Counted from the stretch's first letter, positions 27,397 through 39,200 are shown. The stretch is DNA of 64,000 nt from Paludibacteraceae bacterium (GCA_018433525.1 JAHDRA010000031.1:51508-115507), one strand, 5' to 3'. The notes: generated from the letters alone by a model not told the origin. Numbers and translations are program-made.

Positions 27397-28827
27397 TTAT
27401 TTAACAATAACTTTCTGTATGGCTGTTTCACCATGTAATGTAGTTGCTTTTACAACAAATATTCCTTTACCCGGAGCTTCAACGGAAGAAACATTGGCAA
27501 ACTTTCCAATTAACTGGCCGGTAATGTTATAGATGCTAAGGTTAGCTACAGTTTCCGAAAGTTTTAACGTGTTTCCATTAACTGATACGGTTACTGGTTG
27601 CAGCGATATTTCCGGTTTCCCCGACTGTGTAACTCTAAATTCATACATTCCGTATCCATTTTCACCGGTGTAAACATAAATCTTTGCGGTATTGCCGCTT
27701 ACTTCAACTGCTGGCATTCCTGTACGATAAGCATTTGATGAGCCACCCATGCCTTTCATTGGAAAGGTCCACAAGCAGTCCAAACCCGAGAAAGCTTTGT
27801 TGGCATCGGCAAATTTAAACAAACGGAATGATGATGGAGGTGTTCCGGCGGTATTGGTAGCAGCCATTACTACAAAATATTCATCTCCAACCTGAAATTC
27901 TGCAATTCCGTTGTGTCCCTGATTCATGGTCAGTATTTTATCCTTCATGGTAGTAGAATCTTTTAAAGCAGAAGGATTATTGTAAAATCCGTCAATTACA
28001 TTTCCATCCTTGTCTATTAACGTGGGATAAGTTGCATTTCCGTCCAAATAGAAATAATTATCGTCCAATGGGAAAATTTGAGGAGCTGAGCCAGGGTTAG
28101 GCAATCCTGTCAAATAGGTACCTTCAGTAACATTATCAATTTCAATCATTACGGGGTCAGATACTACTCCGTTGGTAATGGTCCATTTGTAAGCCTCCAT
28201 AGCTGAAGCATTTGAGGCCATGATTATTGCATTGGTATTGACATCACCCCATACTCCGAAAGCATCAAAACGAATTGTAGATGCCGGGAACAAAGTTGCC
28301 AAGTTTGCCTGATCAATGATAAGTGTACCTGAACCATCTGTCAGATTTATTTTCCAAACTTGGAAACGACCTGCCGATGAGGTTATGCAATTGCCTATGA
28401 GTACATTGCCGGCATTATCGACTTTTATGTCGTTGTATGGAAGAGTCCCTGCAACATATATACTGTCAGCAGTATCGGCTTTGTTTCTACCAATGTAGGT
28501 AAAAATGTTGCTTGCCAAAATTATCGGATCTTCCTTCAAACCGGTTTCGCCGTTTACTACGGTAATTTGTTTCTTTTCCCGATCGATGAAAAGCATTTTG
28601 CCATCTTTTACAGCCATTCCGCGAACAAATCCGGATGTACCGATTTTGTCGCCAGCAGCAACATAATTTCCCAGCGTTACCGAATACAGCCACTTGTTGG
28701 TGAGGGTGTATTCTCCGTTTGGTCCCATTGCATTGTAAGTGGTGTCCTGCAGCGGATTCGCTGCTCTTACATTGCCCAGGAATGCACTGCATAGCAATGC
28801 TATTCCAAAAAGTACTTGTTTTTTCAT
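27397..28827 (-). CDS. DUF4623-like secreted protein with T9SS sorting domain
   Basis: 476 residues. Signal peptide (1-22, NVRA-A). The body (about 30-405) reads as a beta-propeller: repeated strands such as GFVRGMAVKDGKMLFIDREK, TLPYNDIKVDNAGNVLIGN and MPAVEVSGNTAKIYVYTGEN. This resembles the DUF4623 family of Bacteroidetes, which has no known activity. The C-terminus is a T9SS type A domain (about 412-476: LKLSETVANLSIYNITGQLIG, KGIFVVKA). Perhaps a glycan-binding or structural partner of the neighbouring hydrolases. The family name is a moderate-confidence recognition. Confidence 0.6.
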   Translation of the reverse strand: MKKQVLFGIALLCSAFLGNVRAANPLQDTTYNAMGPNGEYTLTNKWLYSVTLGNYVAAGDKIGTSGFVRGMAVKDGKMLFIDREKKQITVVNGETGLKEDPIILASNIFTYIGRNKADTADSIYVAGTLPYNDIKVDNAGNVLIGNCITSSAGRFQVWKINLTDGSGTLIIDQANLATLFPASTIRFDAFGVWGDVNTNAIIMASNASAMEAYKWTITNGVVSDPVMIEIDNVTEGTYLTGLPNPGSAPQIFPLDDNYFYLDGNATYPTLIDKDGNVIDGFYNNPSALKDSTTMKDKILTMNQGHNGIAEFQVGDEYFVVMAATNTAGTPPSSFRLFKFADANKAFSGLDCLWTFPMKGMGGSSNAYRTGMPAVEVSGNTAKIYVYTGENGYGMYEFRVTQSGKPEISLQPVTVSVNGNTLKLSETVANLSIYNITGQLIGKFANVSSVEAPGKGIFVVKATTLHGETAIQKVIVK

Positions 28828-28899
28828 AATCTAATAAAATTTAAAAGTTAGTAAATATAAAATTAATAAATAATTAGAAATTCCCTTTTTTGTCAAAAG

Positions 28900-31704
28900 T
28901 TAATAAATCAGTTTCAGTATCAGTCTGTTTTTTTCTCCGGTTATTTCCAATGGATAAATACCTTGCAGCAGGTGTTCTGTAGATATTGGAATTTGGTTAA
29001 TTCCTTCCTGCAAAGTTATTTCCTTTTGGAAGAGTAAAGTTCCCGTGATGGAATACAATTTTATCGAAACTTTTTCTGTAGAAGGTACATCCAGCATTAA
29101 ATGAATGTTGTTGCCATTTTTCACGAAATATCCTTTCCAATTTACCATAAGGGCATTGTTGCCGATCGATGTATTGTCTTTCAGTGTTACCGCAACAGTA
29201 TCCGAAGCTTCGGTCAACCCATTCGGGGTGGAAGCTTTCACACGGATATAATATGTGTTATTGGTCAGTTGTTCATAAGTTGTACAAAAAGTATAGGCAT
29301 CAACGGTTTTTACGGTTGTGCTGCGTGGAGGAAATGCCGATGAGGTAGATAATTCTACTCTGAATCCTCTGGCAGGTTGTTCAGCCCAGCAAACTTGTAT
29401 GGAATTTCCCTGAATGGTACTGCCATTGGTTGGTAGCAATATCTGAGGTACTGGAATGGTTTCTTCTACAGTAGAAAAACTTATAGATTCCGTTACAGCC
29501 GAAATATCCCCATCGTTTACCGTTACCCGTGCATAATATTTTGTTCCACCAACCAACGTCCCGTAAGGAACAACAAAGCTGTTGGCATTTACGGTTGTGA
29601 TAAATACCCGTTTGGATTCCAAAAAATTCCATACGGAAGAAATTTCAAGTGTATAGGAAGCGGTTGGGCTAATGGAGTCCCATTTAAAAGCAGGCAAAAG
29701 TGAAACATTTGTGCTTCCGTTTGTTGGAGAAAGTATTTTAAACTTATGACTGGTGAAATTTCGAATTTCAGACCAGATTTCTTCTGCATTGGCCTTTAAG
29801 GTTTTCACTCGCCAGTAGTATTTTGTGGAGTCTTTTAAATTTGTTTGTTTTCCTGAGAAGAAACTATTTTCTTTTGTTTGCCTCGAACAAACCAAATTCG
29901 TAAAATTTTCATCTTCTGCCAGTTGCCAGATGTAACTGTCAGCTTCCTGAACCGTTTCCCATTGAAATACACAAGGAATGACTGTTTCAGTGTTATTTTC
30001 CGGATAAATAAGTTGAGCTGCAACAGAAGGCGTAAGCGATTCTCCATAAATTCTGGGTGAACCTTCGTTTCCAAATCTGTCCATCCCCGTTACAGCAATT
30101 TTATGGGAGTTTTCATTTACACTTGCCGGTAAAATGAATTGTTTGTTGTAACTCACACCAAGTAAGTAATCAGAGGAAGTGAAAATTCCGGGTAAATTTC
30201 TGTTTTCGTTGGGTACTGCGTAAACGGCAAAACAGACATTATCATTTTCATAAGTCCACGACAAAGTATTTCCCGAAATTGTCAAATTGCTTATCAAAGG
30301 AAGATCAGTATGTGTTTTCCAACTGATAGCGGGACATAAAGCAGGATGAATAAATTTTTGATTTCTCAAATAAGATATAAATCCTGAGGTATTCATGAAT
30401 TTGCTGGTAGCATAAAAAACGCTTCCGGGAGCATCGTTGATATCATAATCTCTGTTGAAATCAATTTGAAGGCCTATTTCGGAAGGCAGAAAATTGACCG
30501 CACTTGGAGCTGCGCTAACAGACGTTGATTTTTTAGCCCCATACAATTCCAATTCGAGAGTGGAAAAAGCTGAGGTTGGAATTTCTTCGTTGTTTATTTT
30601 AATTTTGCTTGGTACGGCTGCAGGCGCCGACGAAGCAGTCATCGAAGAAAGTGAATGACTGGAATAAAAATGTTTACCGAAGCGATTGGTCAGTTTAGAC
30701 CACCATTCGGCCAAAATTCCATAAGGATAGGCACTGTAAGTGGTCCAATAAAGTTGGGGAGAGAGATAATCTACTGTTCCCTGTTCCAGCCATGCTACGG
30801 GATCGCAATATATTTCGGCATACATATTCCCTGTCGTTCCGACTCCGATTGGCAGAGGAATTCCTCTTTGAGCTGCCACATTTTGGTCGGTAGTCCAAGT
30901 TCCAAAAGGTGAAACGCCAAAGGTAACATAAGGTTTCACCTTTTGAATAGTATCGTAAACTCCGGCAATCATTTTGTTTATATTTTCTCTTCGCCAATCG
31001 CCAATAGTCTGATTTGCAGGCTTATATAAAGCTTGCGCAGCTGCATCCAAATTGTTAGGTGTACCTCCATAAGCATAGAAATAGTCATCAAAAACTATTC
31101 CATCTACATTATAGTTATTAACAATTTCACCTATGATGCATTTTATTCTTTCCCTTACTTCGGGTAATCCGGGATTTAGAATTTTAACATAATTTCCGTA
31201 GTCGAGTAACCATTCGGGATGAGTAATGGAATAATCGATGGAAGTATTGCCATGTGAATATACCGAAGAAGAATATCGATAAGGATTTAACCACGCATGG
31301 AGTTCCAATCCGCGTTTATGGGCTTCTTCAATGGCAAAGGCCAATGGATCATAACCGGGATTGGCTCCGCGTTCGCTCGAAATATAAGCACTCCAGGGTT
31401 CGTAGGAAGAAGTATACATGGCGTCGCACATTCCTCTAACTTGAAAAAAAACGGAATTCATATTTGCTTTCTTCAGTGAATCGAAAATCACTGTCAATTC
31501 ATTTTTTTGTTTATTGATGGCGGCTTGACGTGCCGATTCATTACTGCCCGTTGCTTTGGGAACCGTAATGCTTGGCCAATCGAGTTGCCATACCGTAGCC
31601 AGCCATACAGCTCGCATCTCGCGTTTGGGAGATTGTGCTTCGGCGAAAGGGCAACAAATCAAAAAAATGAAAGATAAAACAAATAGATGAATGCTTTTTT
31701 TCAT
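28900..31704 (-). CDS. GHL10/DUF187-type family 10-like glycoside hydrolase, secreted, with FN3-like domains
   Basis: 934 residues from the ATG at 31704, which opens the signal peptide (MKKSIHLFVLSFIFLICCPF, cleavage at AEA-Q). The N-terminal TIM barrel (about 28-360) has the GHL10 marks REMRAVWLATVWQLDWPS, FQVRGMCDAMYTSSYEPWS, GLELHAWLNPYR and NVDGIVFDDYFYAYGG. Then follow FN3-like domains (about 480-850) and a T9SS-like end domain (about 860-934: VSIKLYSITGTLLFQ, LLQGIYPLEITG). Bacterial relatives (YngK group) are thought to cut bacterial cell-wall or exopolysaccharide glycans; the bond here is not known. Follows the PKD lipoprotein gene by 60 bases. Confidence 0.85.
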   Translation of the reverse strand: MKKSIHLFVLSFIFLICCPFAEAQSPKREMRAVWLATVWQLDWPSITVPKATGSNESARQAAINKQKNELTVIFDSLKKANMNSVFFQVRGMCDAMYTSSYEPWSAYISSERGANPGYDPLAFAIEEAHKRGLELHAWLNPYRYSSSVYSHGNTSIDYSITHPEWLLDYGNYVKILNPGLPEVRERIKCIIGEIVNNYNVDGIVFDDYFYAYGGTPNNLDAAAQALYKPANQTIGDWRRENINKMIAGVYDTIQKVKPYVTFGVSPFGTWTTDQNVAAQRGIPLPIGVGTTGNMYAEIYCDPVAWLEQGTVDYLSPQLYWTTYSAYPYGILAEWWSKLTNRFGKHFYSSHSLSSMTASSAPAAVPSKIKINNEEIPTSAFSTLELELYGAKKSTSVSAAPSAVNFLPSEIGLQIDFNRDYDINDAPGSVFYATSKFMNTSGFISYLRNQKFIHPALCPAISWKTHTDLPLISNLTISGNTLSWTYENDNVCFAVYAVPNENRNLPGIFTSSDYLLGVSYNKQFILPASVNENSHKIAVTGMDRFGNEGSPRIYGESLTPSVAAQLIYPENNTETVIPCVFQWETVQEADSYIWQLAEDENFTNLVCSRQTKENSFFSGKQTNLKDSTKYYWRVKTLKANAEEIWSEIRNFTSHKFKILSPTNGSTNVSLLPAFKWDSISPTASYTLEISSVWNFLESKRVFITTVNANSFVVPYGTLVGGTKYYARVTVNDGDISAVTESISFSTVEETIPVPQILLPTNGSTIQGNSIQVCWAEQPARGFRVELSTSSAFPPRSTTVKTVDAYTFCTTYEQLTNNTYYIRVKASTPNGLTEASDTVAVTLKDNTSIGNNALMVNWKGYFVKNGNNIHLMLDVPSTEKVSIKLYSITGTLLFQKEITLQEGINQIPISTEHLLQGIYPLEITGEKNRLILKLIY

Positions 31705-31764
31705 GCCTATATTTCTTTTTTTAAAGTTATTTTCAACTTTCAAAATTTCTTTTAAATTTCCGAA

Positions 31765-33435
31765 TTAGAATAATTTCGATGGTGTTTTATTAATGGCTAC
31801 TCCGTAAATTTCCACACCTTCAATGACAGGTTCAACATATCCTTTTGCCGGATTGTATCGCATTAACCCTGATTTGATGGCTGGATCACTTGAGCGATAA
31901 CCAAAATATACACATCCATCTGTTTCGTCCAATGCCAATTGACAAATGCCAATGAATTCACCACCTGAACCTTCTCCTTTTCCGGCTTCCACCACCGGTT
32001 GAAGCATTTTTCCGTTGGCCAGCCGGCAACGATAGGGCGTTAAATCCTGAAATGTTTTGATGGCATTCAACTGATCAAGTGTACACCTGTAAAGTCCTCC
32101 ATAGCCCTGATCGAAAATGGAAAAATAGATAACATTGTTTTTGCTGTCCCAAACAAATGATTTTGGACTCATTCCATCCAAAGCAACCCCTGCTGTAGGA
32201 GGCGTTCCATTGCCGGTTATCGGAGCTTTTAAAATATCATCATCCGTAAATCGAAAAATTCCGTTTCCATTAAAGGTTTTACACCAATACCATACGTTGC
32301 TGATTTTTCCGAAACAGGCATTCATAGCACCATAACTTAATCCTTTGCCATAGTAGCCCAATGTGGCATTTTGAACGTAATAGGGAAATTCACTGCGTGA
32401 GAAAGACTTATTGCGTTCGGTGAGCGAAATGGTTGCAAATCCGGTGTTTCTGTCGGAAAAATACAATTTTCCCGATTCGATATACCCATAAAACGGATCG
32501 TCAAAAGCAGCACCACTGTTGGTTAACATGGTTTCTACCTTACTGCCGCTTTTAGACATGACCGTAATTCGTCCATCGCCTAAGTTGCCATCGATATCGT
32601 TGATAAATGTAAATTGTTTTCCACAATCAAGGATGTACAAAGATGTGTCGTTAAATAAAATATTCAGTGGATGTTGCCCTGACTTTACGCCCATGTCGAA
32701 AGGATAAATTTTCATACCTTCCGGAGTAGAAGAACTTAACTTCAGCGCCATGATATTACCTGTTTTTACGGCATAATAAAGCGTTGGAACTGCTCTGTTA
32801 AAGGCAACCTGAACATTAATGGTACTTTCTTCGAGTTCACGACCGCCTAATTTTACTTGCAACCGAACAGTTTGAGAACCAACATTACTGAATTTTACTC
32901 TTCCCGGATCTTTGCCTGTGTAAGTTTCTCTGGAATTTCCATTTTCATCAAGCGTTCCTTCCGGGAAAGTCCAAATGTATTCTTCCTCAAGACCTTCGGG
33001 ATTGGGCAATTCCACTTCAAAACTTACAAAAGTAGTTTGAACTTCGCACATTCCTCCTTCTATAGGTTTTAACTTCATAATAGGACGAATATCACTGATA
33101 AATATTTTTTGAATCACGTATCCTTTGCCTTCTACAGTCAGTTTAACCTGATATGTTCCAGCCTGAGTGTATTTATGGGTTACTGTTGATCCTGCAGCAT
33201 TTGTTCCATCACCAAAATCCCATGTACAACCAGTAGTAGCAGAAGCAGTTTCAAATTTTATTTCTGCTCCAACGTAATAATCTAATTGATAGGAATTATC
33301 ATTTACCGAGTAAGTAAATGTTACATCGGGTGAAGGTAGGTCTTCAATTGCCGGCATTTCGTCTTTGCAACTACCGGTAAAAAATACAAGTAACCCAAAT
33401 ATGCCCAGATATTTTATGATTTGTTTTGTTTTCAT
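31765..33435 (-). CDS. PKD-domain surface lipoprotein of the susCD locus
   Basis: About 556 residues from the ATG at 33435 (the longer frame adds eight residues before it). Lipoprotein signal: hydrophobic segment, then FFTGSC near residue 22. A PKD fold follows (about 50-110: CTWDFGDGTNAAGSTVTHKY, AGTYQVKLTV), a second Ig-like domain (about 115-205), and a propeller-like C-terminal region with EGMKIYPFDMG and YYSIFDQGYGGLYR-like repeats. It resembles the PKD-like family that follows SusD genes in Bacteroidetes. Probably an outer-leaflet glycan-binding protein. Confidence 0.7.
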   Translation of the reverse strand: MKTKQIIKYLGIFGLLVFFTGSCKDEMPAIEDLPSPDVTFTYSVNDNSYQLDYYVGAEIKFETASATTGCTWDFGDGTNAAGSTVTHKYTQAGTYQVKLTVEGKGYVIQKIFISDIRPIMKLKPIEGGMCEVQTTFVSFEVELPNPEGLEEEYIWTFPEGTLDENGNSRETYTGKDPGRVKFSNVGSQTVRLQVKLGGRELEESTINVQVAFNRAVPTLYYAVKTGNIMALKLSSSTPEGMKIYPFDMGVKSGQHPLNILFNDTSLYILDCGKQFTFINDIDGNLGDGRITVMSKSGSKVETMLTNSGAAFDDPFYGYIESGKLYFSDRNTGFATISLTERNKSFSRSEFPYYVQNATLGYYGKGLSYGAMNACFGKISNVWYWCKTFNGNGIFRFTDDDILKAPITGNGTPPTAGVALDGMSPKSFVWDSKNNVIYFSIFDQGYGGLYRCTLDQLNAIKTFQDLTPYRCRLANGKMLQPVVEAGKGEGSGGEFIGICQLALDETDGCVYFGYRSSDPAIKSGLMRYNPAKGYVEPVIEGVEIYGVAINKTPSKLF

Positions 33436-33535
33436 GAGCGAATTATTTAATAGATTCATTTTTAGCTGTTTATTAAATTTTCCAACAATCGAATGGATTA
33501 TATCTATTGAAAGACATTTGATATTTTGAATTTGT

Positions 33536-34393
33536 TTAATTTAGCGTAATGACAGATTTGGTTGACAATCCCGCTGTCCCTTTTCTGTCGATCGCTTTTA
33601 TGAGCGCATTCAATTGATAACTGCGTGAAAATTCAACATCGTAATTGTTGTTGGAAGCATTATAAATTAAATCGGCAAAAGGAATAGTCAGATAAATGTT
33701 TCGAATTTCGATTGGAATAACTTCATTTCCCAGAGAATCTTTAGGGAAATGATAATCGTAACTGCCGGAATTCTCATTAAAAGTTGAATCCAAATACACT
33801 TTGAAGTTTTCTACCAAATTCAGCCCTGAATACATTTTTTGAAAATCGAGTGCTTTCATTTTTGTGTAGAGGCTGTCTTTGAAATGTTGCATAAATCCTT
33901 CACCAAAATATTTTATCATTTTGGTGCTGTCGAAAGTTGCAGGTTTGATCCATGAAATAGAACTTAATGTTGAACTGGTTGGAAAAGAGGCATTGAAAGA
34001 ATAAGCATGCAAAGAATCGTTCCAGTAACTTTCGTTGTGAGGATATTCGGAGATTTTTTGCAATATGCGCTTGTTATCCGAAGTTGTTGAAGAAAGCTGA
34101 AAAGTGAAGGTTTGAGTCCACGGACACGAAACTGTCTTGGACTCTTCTTCTTCTACGCTGTACCATACCTCAAGGCGGTCAATCGGTTCTTTTCCTGAAG
34201 TATAATACTGCACAAAAAACGGAACCTCACTGCCTGCATTTACCGTGCTGCTATTGATTTCCCAATAAACTTGCGGAGCCATTTCGCCAATAAATACGTT
34301 ATCGTTTAATGTGTCATTCTTTTCACAGGAAGTCAGAAAAAAGCCCATGAATACTGACAACAGAACAGCTATTTTTAATTGTATGTTTTTCAT
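33536..34393 (-). CDS. Hypothetical lipoprotein of the susCD locus
   Basis: 285 residues with lipoprotein signal (MKNIQLKIAVLLSVFMGFF, then LTSC near residue 23). The next domain looks Ig-like (about 40-110: PQVYWEINSSTVNAGSEVPF, PIDRLEVWYSV). No recognised family. It lies 24 bases after susD, so it is translated from the same mRNA. Placement suggests a surface glycan-binding protein or accessory of the SusCD transporter, by analogy with SusE/SusF; this is inference. Confidence 0.7.
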   Translation of the reverse strand: MKNIQLKIAVLLSVFMGFFLTSCEKNDTLNDNVFIGEMAPQVYWEINSSTVNAGSEVPFFVQYYTSGKEPIDRLEVWYSVEEEESKTVSCPWTQTFTFQLSSTTSDNKRILQKISEYPHNESYWNDSLHAYSFNASFPTSSTLSSISWIKPATFDSTKMIKYFGEGFMQHFKDSLYTKMKALDFQKMYSGLNLVENFKVYLDSTFNENSGSYDYHFPKDSLGNEVIPIEIRNIYLTIPFADLIYNASNNNYDVEFSRSYQLNALIKAIDRKGTAGLSTKSVITLN

Positions 34394-34417
34394 ACTCGTA
34401 ATTTTTAAAGTTTAAAT

Positions 34418-36187
34418 TTATTTCCACTCTGTTTGGTCTGCGGCAGTAACCTTGTCGTTGTTCTTGTATGCCCAAATCATTCTTTTTTTCAACCAATCCG
34501 GATTCTTATAAGCGCCAAGTCTTTGTAATTCTTTGCGGTTATATTTTTCTTCCGTTTCCGGGTCGTAATTCAAGCGGGTAATCCATGCATTGGGCGAGAA
34601 TTTGGCATTGGTGCCGTAATTATCAGGTGTTGTCCAATAGGCTTCGTAGAGATTGTAAGGTCTGGTTAAAGAAAATTCCACCTTGAAATTATCGGGGTTA
34701 ACGTACCTTGAACCATCATGACAGGTTGTAACAGTATAAACAAATTGACCATCATAAGCTATGCCATTGGTTTTGCTGCTGTAGTTGTATCGGCGCATGT
34801 CGGTCCATTGTTCGGGTTGCAGGTACATGGCCACATACTTTTGCTGCATCAAGTCGGCAATGGTAAAGGTATTGGCACTTGGTAGCTTGATAGAAAAGAA
34901 ACGATCGTAATAAGGCTTTGTAGCAGCACTGGTAGGTAATACACCCAAACGTTCCATGTTCACATTTACCGCATCAATTGTTGTTTGATAGGCAGCAGTT
35001 TTATCACCTTTCCAATATTGGGCTTCTGCTTTGATAAACAGCAGTTCTTCACGCGACATAAGCATAATGTAACCGTTATTCCGTGTGTAGGGATTATGTC
35101 CTTCAGTAGCATATAAATCTGGGTAGAAAGTAATTTTCATGGTTGCCGGCATGCCAATGTTATTTTCGAGATAGCGTAAAACTTTTACGTTGTTATCGTT
35201 TGAACGAGGGGTCATCAGCTCCACAGCACGGGGGTCGAGAGCGTAACCAGTTGTAGCCCTGTAACTTGAGTAACTTCCAAGTATGGCATAAGTAAAAAAT
35301 TTGGAAGGAATCGCTTCAGAAAGCAGATTTTGTCGTCCCTGTGGCCAACCCAAATTCAAGGATGGTTGAGCCGGACCCCACGGACAATTTTTTTCGGCCG
35401 AACCCCCATCATACTTGTAGATGGCATCGGTATAGGAAGGATCATTTAATGCTGCATCTACTGCATCGATAATTTTTTGACAAGTTTCAGGGGTGTTTTC
35501 CCAGTTGGGAAGTTTTCTGATCAGTATTCTTGCTTTTAGGGCCTTTGCGAATGCCCTCCATTTTCCCAAGTCGCCTTCAAACATGCGGTCCATGTTTTTA
35601 TTAATGCGCTTGTTGTTTGGATTGTTCACCCATTCGTCATTATTATAAAAGCTTATCAGTTCATCTGCTTCCTGCAGCATCCATTCGTATATGGAAGCTT
35701 GTGTGTCGTACGAAGGTGAATTGGACAGGTAAACCTGTGAACGTGGCATATCGCCAAAAGCATCGGTAGTTAGCAAGGTTGAATGCAAAAGAATGGTACG
35801 CCCAATCAATACAAAGTTTTTTGAACCGATTTCTTCAGCAGTTTCAATCATTCCTTTGGCGTTGACGCCAATATCGTAAAAATGCCTTCTCCACTGAGGA
35901 TGACGGTTCATCGATAAAAATTCCCATCCACTTTTGTAGGCGTACGACCCTGTTTGACTGCGTCCTGCAGTAGTAAGTGCCTGTGATAGATATACTCCGT
36001 ATTCGGCATGGTCATAGCAAAGTTGGGATGCATACAGCAGAACCAGCGGCAACGATTGGTCGGGAGTAACTTTCACCGGTTTGTCTTTGCTGACGTTAAT
36101 ATCCAGCCAGTCTTCGCAACTGCTAAGCAGGCTGCCGATGGAAACGAGCAGTATAAGGCTGATAACCTTGAAAATGTTTCCTTTCAT
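34418..36187 (-). CDS. SusD/RagB family nutrient-binding outer-membrane lipoprotein
   Basis: About 589 residues from the ATG at 36187 (36202 also in frame). Lipoprotein signal ends LLSSC near residue 24, then EDWLDINVSKDKP, the opening of the SusD-like_2 branch. The helical TPR scaffold is seen in HPQWRRHFYDIGVNAKGMIE, YEWMLQEADELISFYNN and GKWRAFAKALKARILIR, and the end has the usual ITRLNYDPETEEKYNRKELQ. SusD proteins cap the SusC pore and bind the oligosaccharide. Fourteen bases after susC. Confidence 0.92.
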   Translation of the reverse strand: MKGNIFKVISLILLVSIGSLLSSCEDWLDINVSKDKPVKVTPDQSLPLVLLYASQLCYDHAEYGVYLSQALTTAGRSQTGSYAYKSGWEFLSMNRHPQWRRHFYDIGVNAKGMIETAEEIGSKNFVLIGRTILLHSTLLTTDAFGDMPRSQVYLSNSPSYDTQASIYEWMLQEADELISFYNNDEWVNNPNNKRINKNMDRMFEGDLGKWRAFAKALKARILIRKLPNWENTPETCQKIIDAVDAALNDPSYTDAIYKYDGGSAEKNCPWGPAQPSLNLGWPQGRQNLLSEAIPSKFFTYAILGSYSSYRATTGYALDPRAVELMTPRSNDNNVKVLRYLENNIGMPATMKITFYPDLYATEGHNPYTRNNGYIMLMSREELLFIKAEAQYWKGDKTAAYQTTIDAVNVNMERLGVLPTSAATKPYYDRFFSIKLPSANTFTIADLMQQKYVAMYLQPEQWTDMRRYNYSSKTNGIAYDGQFVYTVTTCHDGSRYVNPDNFKVEFSLTRPYNLYEAYWTTPDNYGTNAKFSPNAWITRLNYDPETEEKYNRKELQRLGAYKNPDWLKKRMIWAYKNNDKVTAADQTEWK

Positions 36188-36216
36188 AATTGTGGTATTC
36201 ATTGTTGTATTGAGAT

Positions 36217-39200
36217 TTAAAAGTTGGCATTAATTGTAAAGTTGATTCCTCTGGTATTGGGGACAGGATAGTTGTCTATTCCCATCGAGCCGGTTCCTCC
36301 TTCGCTAGTAGAAGCATTGATTTGAGGATCGGAACCGGAATATTTGGTTAAAAGAAATAAATTGGTACCGGTTAAGGAACATCTAAGTCCGTGAATATAG
36401 CGATTGTTTTTTAACTTGTTGGTAAAATCATATCCCAGTGTTACATAACTCAACCGAATATATGAACCATCCTCAATGAAATTTGAACTTACATTGTAAT
36501 AATAATTAATGATTGTTTGATTGTCAAGAACGATGGGAGTCGTGTTTTTTACGTATGTGCCATCAGCCTGTTCTACCACTCCATACCATACTACCTGCCG
36601 TCCACGATAGAATTCCAGCATTTTGTGCTGTCCACTCGACCAAAGACTTCGGCCCGTTACATTCATCACATCCCCTCCTTTTCGTCCATCAACAAGAAAA
36701 CTTAAAGAAATTCCTTTGTATTTCAGTGTACTGGTCAATCCCATCAAAAAATCAGGTTCGCGATTTCCAATCAACACACTTTTGGTTGGATTAATTTTAG
36801 GATAGCCATCGGGTGTACAAATTATTTCTCCTTTTTCGTTACGCAAATAGTCTTTTCCTGAAATAGCTGTGGTAGAGCCGTTCAGGTAAGCCGTAGGAAA
36901 AATATCTCCGTATTGGGTTCCCTGCAGTTCCACAATGTCTTCAGGAAGGCTTAAAACTTTTCCGCGATTAAAGCCAAAATTTAAGGTACCAGTCCACAAT
37001 AAGTCCTTATTTTTCAAAATGTCCTGATCCAAAGAGATTTCAACTCCGTGATTTTTGATATTGCCTTCATTTCTGGTTTGCAAAATATATCCCGAAGCTG
37101 GCGACACACGAACTGTTACGATCTGATTGTCGACAGTTGTAGAATAATAAGCTACATCTAATCTGGTTTTGCTGGAGAAAAAGCGCGTTTCCAAGCCAAT
37201 TTCCCAAGAGTCGGAAATTTCAGGTTGCAAATTGCTGGCTACCGACATGGTAGGATCGGCTCCATAACCGCCATCCGGCAAGGTGGGATATTGAGTGTAT
37301 TTACGGTCGAACAGATAGGGCGTGGCTACATCTTTACCCACTCTTGCCCAATTGCCGCGTAATTTTCCGTAAGAAAACCAGTCATTACTTAATCCGAAAA
37401 TTTCGGAAAATATTATTCCTCCCGTTACAGAGGGATAAAAATAAGGATTGTATTTGTATGCAATGGTAGAAGACCAGTCCCAGCGCGAAGTAACGCTTAA
37501 ATTTAATAATCCTTTGTAATCACTTCTCAGTTCACCGAAAACACCAGCATTTCTTTTTTCCCAATGATTCAACGACACATCATTTGTTCCCACAATTTCC
37601 CTGACATTGGAAATACTGTATGTTCCGGGTATTACAAAATCTCTACCATTGATGGAAGAAGAAATACGATTATCGGTTTTAATCTCTGTACCGGCAAGTA
37701 CTTCTAAATTAAAATCTTTTGGAAGAGGAATTTTGTAATTTCCCATCAAAGTGGCAGTAACCAATTCTCTTTTGCTTTGTGAATAACTGTAATTTCCAAA
37801 CAAGTCCTTATCAACACTCGCGTAGTCTTTTTCATTAAAATAAGGGACAGAATAATAATAGTCGTTGTATTCTTTCAAAGCCTGAGCATAAGCATCCAAA
37901 TTGGTGTAATCGCTTTCTTTCGGAGGATTATCGAGAATGATGGAATCGTCAAAACGCGGCACTTGATATCCGTCATACATGTAATTGTTTTGATCGAGAC
38001 TTAATCGACCCGTAATTTCCAGCCCTTTGAGTGGCTTGTAAATTAATGAACCTTGTAATAAATTGCGGGTAGAAGAATTTAATCCGTAATCCATATACCT
38101 GCTCCACAAAGGACTAATGGGTGAATTTTCTTTTTTGGGAATACTGATATATCGATATCGGATGCTTCCGTCAGAATTTTTATAATGGGTAATATCATCA
38201 TTGATTGGCCAAGAATAAATGGCACTAATGCTTCCTGCTCCTCGATAACTGTTCTTTACAATATTAGTCATGAAATTGGCGGAAATTTTATTGTTGATTT
38301 CGTAATTTCCTTTCAACAGCAAACCCATTTTGTCAAGATAATCTTTCGGTACTATACCATCATGTCGTGAATAGTTTACAGATGCATAAGACTGAAATTT
38401 ATCACTTCCACCATTTATACTGAAATCGTATTTTTGATATAATCCGCTTTGAAAATAATTCTTTACATTGTTATAAACAGGTTCATCTTTGTCTAATAGT
38501 GGACCCCAACCACCATATCCTCCACTTTCCTGAGGTCGATAGAATCCCAAAGCACCTGGTCCATAAATTGATTGCAACTCCAGTAGCCTCGTAGGCGTAT
38601 CTGATTGTATGCTAGCATTGGCTGAAAGCGACATTTTCCCTGCTTTTGCTGTTTTTGTTGTAATCATTATTGCTCCATTAGCTGCATTTTGTCCATATAA
38701 TGCTGAAGCAGCCGCTCCTTTTAAAACGGTTACATTTTCAATATCACTGGGATTAATGTCTGCTGCTGCAGAACCTCCACCGGAAAGAACCATCCCATCC
38801 AGAATAAATAAAGGCTCATTGTTTTGGCTTGGGTTGATGGAAGAAATTCCTCTCAATAAAATTTGTGAACCGGCATTGGGGGAACCTCCGGAACTGGTTA
38901 CACTAACTCCTGAAATTTTTCCTTGCAATGAATTGACAAAATTAGGAGAACGTCCGTCTGTAATAGCTTCAGCATCTACCGACTGTACTGCAAAATTTAA
39001 TTTCTTTTTCTCTGCTTTCACACCCATAGCAGTAACGATTACTTCATCAATGGCAATTGCTGTGGGATTCATTATTACATCTATTTTGCCCTCTCCAGTA
39101 ACTTTGCGTTCTACTTTATCCATCCCAACATAACTAAATACCAAAGTAGCTCCTATAGGAACTGAAATTGTATAAACCCCATTATAATTTGTAATGGTCC